Assembly (NCBI GenBank): GCA_002691725.1
Contig: NZIT01000124.1
Coordinates: 3,187-15,660 of the forward strand
From: SAR116 cluster bacterium
Lineage (GTDB): Bacteria; Pseudomonadota; Alphaproteobacteria; Puniceispirillales; UBA1172
Direction: 5' to 3'
Length of the DNA: 12,474 bases
A model generated the notes under the pieces. The model was given only the letters and a program-made list of their open reading frames with translations. It made no database searches and was not told the origin of the DNA. A program made the position numbers and the translations under genes. Of this stretch, positions 7,588 to 12,474 are shown piece after piece; the stretch's first letter is position 1, and the number at the start of each line of letters is the position of its first letter.

Positions 7588-9050
7588 CTTTGATTAAGCC
7601 GTGTAGTGGAATAGCCATCACGCAATGCAATAATCTCAATACTGCCGCCGATTGTTTTCATATGATCGGCGCCTATAATCTCATCGGCTTTGTAGTCGCC
7701 ACCTTTGACAAGGATATCGGGATTAAGTCCGGTAATAAGCTCAATTGGGGTGTCTTCTTCAAATATAATGACAGCATCAACACTCGCCAGCGCGGCGAGC
7801 GCGCTAACCCTGTCAGTCTCATTTTGATAAGGGCGATGGACGCCTTTAAGCCGCTTTGTTGAGGCATCACTATTAAGCCCAACAATCAGCCGATCACCTT
7901 TAGCGCGTGCTGTCTGGAGGAGCCAGATATGCCCAGGGTGCAGGCAATCAAAACAGCCATTAGTGAAAACAATGCGGTCGCCTTGCGCCTTCCATTCTTT
8001 GATCTGATCGGCAAGATGGCCAGGCTCAAATGGCGGTATTTGCTGATTTGCCGCTAATATCTCACCCGGCGTTACCGTCGCCGTGCCTGATTTAGCAACG
8101 ACAATTCCAGCCGCTATATTGGCCAAAATAGCAGCATCTACAACCGAAGCACCAGCGCTGAACGCCGCCCCCAAGAGAGCAATAACCGTATCGCCAGCAC
8201 CTGATACATCAAACACTGATCGGGCAAAGCTATGCGAGTGAAACGGCGGATTATCCTGCTGGCTAACGAGAATACCATCAGCGCTTAATGTGGTGATCAT
8301 GGTATTAATGGATGTCTGACTTAACAGGTTTTGTGCAATCTCATCAATCACCTGACTGTCAATACTATCAGGTATAGCGATGTTGTGGTTAAGGCAGAAG
8401 CGATCAAACTCAGCCAGATTTGGCGTCAAAATATCTACCCCATCATAAAGGCTGATCTGCGGCTGTTTCGGATCGGCAAGAACTTTGAACATATCGCGCT
8501 TAGGGTGACTGATAATGGCTTTCATAATCGGCGGCTGAATAACGCCTTTATCATAGTCGGAAATAATCACCATATCGGCATTATCCAGTGTCGCCTGAAT
8601 GATTGATATCATCTCCATCAAGCTGTTGCCGTTTATTGGCCTCGCCAATTCATCATCAACCCGCAATAACTGATGGCCTTTAGCCATAAAACGGGTTTTC
8701 GTCGTTGTCGGCCTTAATGGGTCAGCAATCAGATGCGCGGTAATAGCAGGTTCTTCGGATAGATAATGCAGCAGCATATCTCTTGCGCCATCATCACCGG
8801 TAACCCCGATAAGCGTGACCTGCCCTCCCAAATGCGCCAGATTACGCGCAACATTGGATGCTCCTCCCGGCATATGGCTTGTGCTTTGATGCGCCAGAAT
8901 AGGGATCGGCGCTTCGGGTGATATGCGGCCAACAGAACCATCGACAAAAGTATCCAACATGACATCACCTATCACAACAATATGGCGATGTTGCATGTCA
9001 CTCAATATGGTGGCGGCGTGGTCTGCTGATAAGCGATTTTGATCTGTCAC
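7584..9050 (-). CDS. hldE: Bifunctional heptose 7-phosphate kinase / heptose 1-phosphate adenylyltransferase HldE
   Basis: HldE phosphorylates D-glycero-beta-D-manno-heptose 7-phosphate to the 1,7-bisphosphate and later adenylates the 1-phosphate, making ADP-heptose for the LPS inner core in the cytoplasm. Its 488 residues hold both domains. The N-terminal PfkB/ribokinase-like kinase (about 1-330) has GDVMLDTFVDG (28-38), MPGGASNVARNLA (60-72) and the anion-hole/catalytic DVSGAGDT (281-288, base Asp287). The C-terminal nucleotidyltransferase (about 355-488) has TNGCFDCLHPGH (363-374) with the HxGH motif and ends in YSTTRL. Length matches E. coli HldE (477), so this is the fused form and not separate HldA/HldC. 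The start is GTG at 9050, overlapping the glmU TGA as GTGA, with AAGGGA 5 nt upstream. The gene is also called rfaE. Identity is very secure. Confidence 0.97.
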   Translation of the reverse strand: MTDQNRLSADHAATILSDMQHRHIVVIGDVMLDTFVDGSVGRISPEAPIPILAHQSTSHMPGGASNVARNLAHLGGQVTLIGVTGDDGARDMLLHYLSEEPAITAHLIADPLRPTTTKTRFMAKGHQLLRVDDELARPINGNSLMEMISIIQATLDNADMVIISDYDKGVIQPPIMKAIISHPKRDMFKVLADPKQPQISLYDGVDILTPNLAEFDRFCLNHNIAIPDSIDSQVIDEIAQNLLSQTSINTMITTLSADGILVSQQDNPPFHSHSFARSVFDVSGAGDTVIALLGAAFSAGASVVDAAILANIAAGIVVAKSGTATVTPGEILAANQQIPPFEPGHLADQIKEWKAQGDRIVFTNGCFDCLHPGHIWLLQTARAKGDRLIVGLNSDASTKRLKGVHRPYQNETDRVSALAALASVDAVIIFEEDTPIELITGLNPDILVKGGDYKADEIIGADHMKTIGGSIEIIALRDGYSTTRLNQS

Positions 9051-10399
9051 GATTTTCCCTTTTCGCGATTACGATAGGTTGTGGCGCCATCGGTTATTGA
9101 TTTTGTGTCGGCGCGCACAACTGCTAGCGCATTATCCTCAACGTCAGTAGTAATCGTGCTGCCAGCACCAACCATAGCCCCCGCCCCAATATTAACAGGC
9201 GCAACAAGTGCTGAATTAGACCCAATAAATGCCGCCGCTCCAATTCGCGTCATCGACTTGCGGATACCATTATAATTGCAGGTAATGGTGCCGGCGCCAA
9301 TATTAGCATCAGCACCAATCTCGGCATCGCCAAGATAGGTCAGATGATTAGCCTTTGCCATCGCCCCCATCGTGATATTCTTTGTCTCAACGAAGTTTCC
9401 GATCTTGACGCCTTCTTCTAAAACTGTTCCCGGACGTAGTCTTGCATAAGGCCCGATTACCGCGCAGGCGCCGATATCAGCGCCTTCAATGTGGCTAAAA
9501 GATTTGATCTCTGCCCCATTTGCAATCCGCACATCAGGCCCGATCACAACATGCGGATAGATAATCACATCCTCAGCAATTTGTGCATTGGCGCTTAAAT
9601 ATACGGTGTCAGGATCAATCAGTGTTACCCCATCTATCATTGCTTTATGGCGAAGCCGCTTTTGAATAATGGCCTCAGCCTTGGCCAGATCAACGCGATT
9701 ATTTATCCCCATAACATTTTCTTCTGTCGCCATCACGCAGCCAACAGAATGGCCAGCTTGATAGGCGGCGCTGATAATATCGGTGAGAAACTTCTCACCC
9801 GTTTGCGCATTGAAGCCAATCTTTTCCAAGAGATCAAATAAGAGGGGCATCCGCACCGCCATCATGCCGCTATTGCATAGGCTGATAGCGCGGGTTTTTG
9901 CATCGGCGGCTTTGTCCTCAACAATGGCAGAGATTGATTGTTTGTCATCTTGAATGAGCCTGCCATAACCGCTTGGATCATCCGCTTCAAAGCCAAGGCA
10001 ACAGATATCATGACCATCTTCAGAAATGCCGTTAACAAGGGCATAAAACTCATCAGCCGAAACAAGCGGCGTATCAGCAAAAGCAATAACAGCAATACCG
10101 TCATGATGCTTTAATGTGTCTGCCGATGCCGCAACCGCATGGCCAGTTCCAAGTGGCGGGTCTTGTATCACCGCCTGAATTGGGCATGGATACGCATCTT
10201 TCATGGCATTGACATGATCGCTGACCTGGCTGCCATCAGTGCCAACTACAATCACGGCATCGCTGGCATTGGCTGTTATCGCGCTGTCCAGCACCCAGTT
10301 AAGCAACGGTTTGCCGCCCAGTCGGTGTAGAGGTTTGGCCAGGCTAGAGCGCATTCTAGTGCCTTTGCCTGCAGCAAGGATGATCGCTGTAAAAGTCAT
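9047..10399 (-). CDS. glmU: Bifunctional glucosamine-1-phosphate acetyltransferase / GlcNAc-1-phosphate uridyltransferase GlmU
   Basis: GlmU acetylates GlcN-1-P with acetyl-CoA and then couples GlcNAc-1-P to UTP, giving UDP-GlcNAc for peptidoglycan and lipid A in the cytoplasm. The 450 residues show the N-terminal pyrophosphorylase (about 1-225) with LAAGKGTRM (8-16, Arg15), KPLHRLGGKPLL (22-33), DPPLGTGHA (80-88) and FADTPL (107-112, metal-binding Asp108 by analogy). The left-handed beta-helix acetyltransferase (about 248-440) has RLRPGTVL (320-327), the catalytic His352 in NHLTYLGDAEIG and GAGTITCNYNG (368-378). Length matches the family (456 in E. coli). The ATG at 10399 is the only start that keeps the whole first strand, yet it has no clear Shine-Dalgarno sequence. 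It overlaps hldE by 3 nt and diverges from glmS. Identity is very secure. Confidence 0.97.
   Translation of the reverse strand: MTFTAIILAAGKGTRMRSSLAKPLHRLGGKPLLNWVLDSAITANASDAVIVVGTDGSQVSDHVNAMKDAYPCPIQAVIQDPPLGTGHAVAASADTLKHHDGIAVIAFADTPLVSADEFYALVNGISEDGHDICCLGFEADDPSGYGRLIQDDKQSISAIVEDKAADAKTRAISLCNSGMMAVRMPLLFDLLEKIGFNAQTGEKFLTDIISAAYQAGHSVGCVMATEENVMGINNRVDLAKAEAIIQKRLRHKAMIDGVTLIDPDTVYLSANAQIAEDVIIYPHVVIGPDVRIANGAEIKSFSHIEGADIGACAVIGPYARLRPGTVLEEGVKIGNFVETKNITMGAMAKANHLTYLGDAEIGADANIGAGTITCNYNGIRKSMTRIGAAAFIGSNSALVAPVNIGAGAMVGAGSTITTDVEDNALAVVRADTKSITDGATTYRNREKGKS
9056..9061 (-). promoter_or_regulatory. Ribosome binding site of hldE (supports a GTG start)
   Basis: AAGGGA lies on the minus strand 5 nt before the GTG at 9050, inside the last codons of glmU. 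It decides in favour of the GTG over the next in-frame ATG (residue 19, just before the first kinase strand). The GTG start and glmU stop share bases, so HldE translation is probably coupled to GlmU. Confidence 0.65.
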
Positions 10400-10404
10400 G
10401 CCCG

Positions 10405-10433
10405 ATTATATGATCTAAACACGGTTATGAAAA
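10405..10433 (-). promoter_or_regulatory. Candidate sigma-70-type promoter of the glmU-hldE-sbmA group, giving a near-leaderless mRNA
   Basis: On the minus strand TTTTCA (10433-10428, 4 of 6 consensus bases) is separated by 17 nt from a perfect TATAAT (10410-10405). Only five bases separate the -10 from the glmU ATG, so transcription would start at or within a base or two of the start codon. No purine-rich ribosome binding site lies between them. Confidence 0.55.
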
Positions 10434-10446
10434 GAGGAATGCGATA

Positions 10447-10476
10447 TTGCATATTTAGCCGCAAACAGAGTATATA
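10447..10476 (+). promoter_or_regulatory. Candidate promoter of glmS
   Basis: TTGCAT (10447-10452) and TATATA (10471-10476) are spaced by 18 nt, predicting a start near 10483 and a leader of about 33 nt that contains the glmS ribosome binding site. The -35 matches only three consensus bases, so this is the best candidate in the 116-bp intergenic region and not a certain one. No riboswitch or ribozyme fold fits in so short a leader. Confidence 0.4.
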
Positions 10477-10503
10477 TGGGAACTCGTTTTATGTGTAAAA
10501 TCA

Positions 10504-10509
10504 AAGGAG
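10504..10509 (+). promoter_or_regulatory. Ribosome binding site of glmS
   Basis: AAGGAG lies 6 nt before the ATG at 10516. It is the best Shine-Dalgarno match in the window and contrasts with the lack of one at the divergent glmU start. Confidence 0.8.
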
Positions 10510-10515
10510 CAAGCC

Positions 10516-12348
10516 ATGTGCGGTATTATCGGCACAATTGGATATCCTGATGCGGCAGATGCTTTGCTTCAAGGATTACGGCGGCTGGAATATCGAGGCT
10601 ATGATTCTGCTGGTATCGCCTTGCAAAAAGACGCGGGATTTGCCGTTCGCCGCGCTGTTGGTAAGCTCAATGCGCTGGCAGGGGTTATGCATGAAAGCCC
10701 GCTTCATGGCACAACAGGCATTGGCCATACGCGCTGGGCGACTCATGGTGAGGTCAATCTTGCTAATGCCCATCCGATGATGTCAGGTGACCGTGTTGCC
10801 GTCGTCCATAATGGTATTATTGAAAATCACCGCATATTGAGAGATACGCTGACGGCAAAGGGCTATCAGTTTCAAAGCCAGACTGATACTGAGGTTCTGG
10901 CGCATCTGTTTGCTGATGCGCTGGACCACGCGCCGTCATTGATGGCCGCAACCGAAGTCGTGATTGCTCAGATTGAGGGGGCTTACGCCTTTGCTGTGAT
11001 GGCGGCTGACTATCCTGATCAGCTAGCGATTGCCAGACAAGCCTCACCCTTGGCGATAGGTCTGTCGGATGATGCGATGTTTGTTGGCTCTGATGCGATT
11101 GCGATGGGGGATGTGACCCAGCGTGTGATGTTCCTCAAAGATGGCGATTATGGTGTGCTTTCGCGGCAGGATGTGGCGATAAAAGACGCTAAAGGCCAGA
11201 TCGCAAACCGTGATGTCACCATCGTTGCGGCAAATCCGGGGCTGGTGACGAAAGAAGGCTATCATCATTTCATGGAAAAAGAGATTCATGAGCAGCCCGA
11301 TACTGTCATGCATACGCTTGGGGCATTTACCGATGCTGATGGGGCGTTTGCCTTGCCGCAAGAGGTCAATTTTGCGGATATGACCGGGCTTGCCTATCTA
11401 GCCGCTGGAACCAGTTATATTGCTGGTCTGATCGGCCGCTATTGGATGGAAGAACTTGCAGATTTGCCAGTAGTGACGGAAATTGCGTCGGAGTTTCGTT
11501 ATCGGCATCCGTCGTATCGCCAGATCAGCCTGGCCATGGGAATATCGCAGTCGGGGGAGTCTCTAGATACGTTGATGGCACTTCGCTATATGGCAGATAA
11601 AGGCGTTGATACCGCCGCCTTGGTCAATGTCGAAACCTCGACCATGGCAAGGGAGGCAAGTGGCTATCTGTTGACACGGGCAGGGCCTGAAATTGGTGTT
11701 GCCAGCACCAAATCTTATATGGCTCAGCTGACGGTATTGTTAGTTCTGGCAACCGTAGCTGGGCATCAGCGCGGTATCTTGAGTGATAAAAGGCGCCTGG
11801 AAATTGAGCAAATGTTGGCTAGAGTGCCACGGCTTATTGGTGAGGCGATGGCGGCAACTTCGGCGATAAAACAGATTGTGCCGCGCTTGGCGCAGGCGCG
11901 ATCATGCCTCTATTTAGGGCGCGGAACGCTTTATCCTGTCGCCATGGAAGGCGCGTTAAAATTGAAAGAGCTAAGCTATATTCATGCTGAGGCCTATGCC
12001 TCGGGTGAGATGAAGCATGGCCCCATTGCGCTGATTGAGGATGGCTTGCCGGTGGTGGCGTTGCTGACCGATGATGAGCATCTGTTGAAGTCGATCAGCA
12101 ATGTGCTTGAGGCCAAGGCGCGAGGCGCCGATGTGATCATTATTGCCACCGAAAGTGCCGCCCAAAAAGCCAGGGATGAGATCGGTGGGTTGAACGGCAA
12201 TATCATCACCGTGCCAGATTGTGATGCGCTAATCGCGCCGATGGTGCTGAGCTTGCCTATTCAGTGTCTGGCCTATATGACGGCGGTGCATAAGGGAACA
12301 GATGTTGACCAACCGCGCAATCTGGCTAAGTCTGTGACCGTGGAGTAA
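10516..12348 (+). CDS. glmS: Glutamine-fructose-6-phosphate aminotransferase (isomerizing) GlmS
   Basis: GlmS makes glucosamine-6-phosphate from fructose-6-phosphate and glutamine, the committed step to UDP-GlcNAc. The 610 residues contain a class II glutaminase domain (about 2-240) with the N-terminal nucleophile Cys2, HTRWATHG (71-78), HNGIIENH (98-105) and Asp124. Two SIS sugar-isomerase domains follow (about 285-430 and 455-600), with AGTSY (297-301), SQSGES (344-349), VASTKS (395-400), KLKELSYIHAEAY (482-494, Glu485) and KHGP (500-503). The C-terminal tail ends DQPRNLAKSVTVE with the isomerase Lys605. Residue 297 is Ala where E. coli and many relatives have Cys (Cys300 in LACGTSY). Length matches E. 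coli (609). AAGGAG lies 6 nt upstream. It diverges from glmU, unlike the glmUS operon of E. coli. Identity is very secure. Confidence 0.98.
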   Translation: MCGIIGTIGYPDAADALLQGLRRLEYRGYDSAGIALQKDAGFAVRRAVGKLNALAGVMHESPLHGTTGIGHTRWATHGEVNLANAHPMMSGDRVAVVHNGIIENHRILRDTLTAKGYQFQSQTDTEVLAHLFADALDHAPSLMAATEVVIAQIEGAYAFAVMAADYPDQLAIARQASPLAIGLSDDAMFVGSDAIAMGDVTQRVMFLKDGDYGVLSRQDVAIKDAKGQIANRDVTIVAANPGLVTKEGYHHFMEKEIHEQPDTVMHTLGAFTDADGAFALPQEVNFADMTGLAYLAAGTSYIAGLIGRYWMEELADLPVVTEIASEFRYRHPSYRQISLAMGISQSGESLDTLMALRYMADKGVDTAALVNVETSTMAREASGYLLTRAGPEIGVASTKSYMAQLTVLLVLATVAGHQRGILSDKRRLEIEQMLARVPRLIGEAMAATSAIKQIVPRLAQARSCLYLGRGTLYPVAMEGALKLKELSYIHAEAYASGEMKHGPIALIEDGLPVVALLTDDEHLLKSISNVLEAKARGADVIIIATESAAQKARDEIGGLNGNIITVPDCDALIAPMVLSLPIQCLAYMTAVHKGTDVDQPRNLAKSVTVE

Positions 12349-12474
12349 ATGGAGTTGAATATGCCTATTTCCTCAGATTCACTATTAAACAATCTTTTTC
12401 TAATGACATTTTTTCAAAACGGAATAAACCATCTCACCTTTAGAAAACTGTGTGGTCAGAAATGGTATTAAGTT
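12349..12474. other. AT-rich tail after glmS, no terminator seen
   Basis: Composition drops sharply right after the glmS stop. I found no GC-rich hairpin followed by a T-run; the only inverted match (ACCAT near 12428 and ATGGT near 12462) is short with a long loop. Apart from the small ORF described separately, nothing is recognisable before the window ends. Confidence 0.5.
12361..12471 (+). CDS. Possible small ORF of 36 codons after glmS
   Basis: An ATG at 12361 opens 36 codons ending in TAA at 12469-12471, with GGAG (12351-12354) 6 nt upstream, which is good spacing. It is in the same frame as glmS; an earlier ATG directly follows the glmS stop (TAA ATG, 12346-12351) and would add four residues, but its GGAG is too close. 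The product is short, with a hydrophobic stretch (LLNNLFLMTFF, residues 7-17) and a basic, aromatic end (FRKLCGQKWY). The stretch is about 31% GC by hand count, far below its neighbours, and uses AT-rich codons, so it could be plain intergenic DNA. I do not recognise the product. Confidence 0.25.
   Translation: MPISSDSLLNNLFLMTFFQNGINHLTFRKLCGQKWY

Noticed and set aside
10436..10450. A possible sigma-54 promoter (GG ... TTGC) upstream of glmS, tempting because rpoN is in the window
   Set aside because: The GG (10436-10437) and GC (10449-10450) are separated by 11 nt where sigma-54 needs 10, and the rest of the -24 element (TGGCAC) is not matched.
10477..10515. glmS ribozyme or riboswitch in the glmS leader
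   Set aside because: The leader is only about 30-40 nt. The known glmS ribozyme is much longer and is found mainly in Firmicutes.
10476..10550. A 24-codon upstream ORF starting at ATG 10476 and overlapping the glmS start in another frame
   Set aside because: It has no ribosome binding site, and its ATG overlaps the predicted -10 element, so it would not be transcribed from that promoter.
12428..12466. Terminator hairpin after glmS (ACCAT / ATGGT)
   Set aside because: The stem is five base pairs with a loop of nearly 30 bases and no following T-run.

Overview
The window is an ordinary-looking chromosomal segment of a Gram-negative, rod-shaped bacterium, most likely an alphaproteobacterium. 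The protein sequences support this: the PBP2 anchor has a Tat-like S-R-R start, MreC has a long acidic tail, and the SbmA/BacA-like protein and heptose enzyme point to an LPS-bearing outer membrane. Base composition is moderate, near 50% GC or slightly below by eye. A marine SAR116-like lineage would fit, but that is a guess from overall feel and not a demonstrated assignment. I see no tRNA, rRNA, CRISPR array, insertion sequence, phage gene or obvious horizontally acquired island.

Left block (1-6528, plus strand): a tightly packed cell-elongation operon, mreB (5' end cut off by the window) - mreC - mreD - mrdA (PBP2) - mrdB (RodA) - rpoN. Gaps are 12 and 3 nt, followed by 4-, 4- and 1-nt overlaps, so translation is probably coupled. 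The first five genes build the elongasome. The sixth, sigma-54, is an unexpected passenger. It is divergent in the RpoN box and ends in a lysine-rich tail made by 15-bp tandem repeats.

Middle block (6535-10399, minus strand): glmU - hldE - sbmA-like. It is read away from glmS and converges on rpoN with only 6 nt between the two stop codons. GlmU makes UDP-GlcNAc, HldE makes ADP-activated heptose for the LPS core, and the SbmA-like protein is an inner-membrane transporter shorter than the E. coli protein. The predicted glmU promoter sits so close to the ATG that the mRNA may be leaderless.

Right block (10516-12474, plus strand): glmS, divergent from glmU across a 116-bp intergenic region with a candidate promoter on each strand, then an AT-rich tail holding a possible 36-codon ORF with a good ribosome binding site. 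GlmS and GlmU carry out the first and last steps of UDP-GlcNAc synthesis, which feeds both the peptidoglycan made by the left block and the lipid A on which HldE's heptose is built. The window is therefore an envelope-biogenesis neighbourhood. I did not find a wholly new system. The points most worth following are the rpoN context and tail, the PBP2 insertion, the short SbmA-like protein and the possible leaderless glmU.
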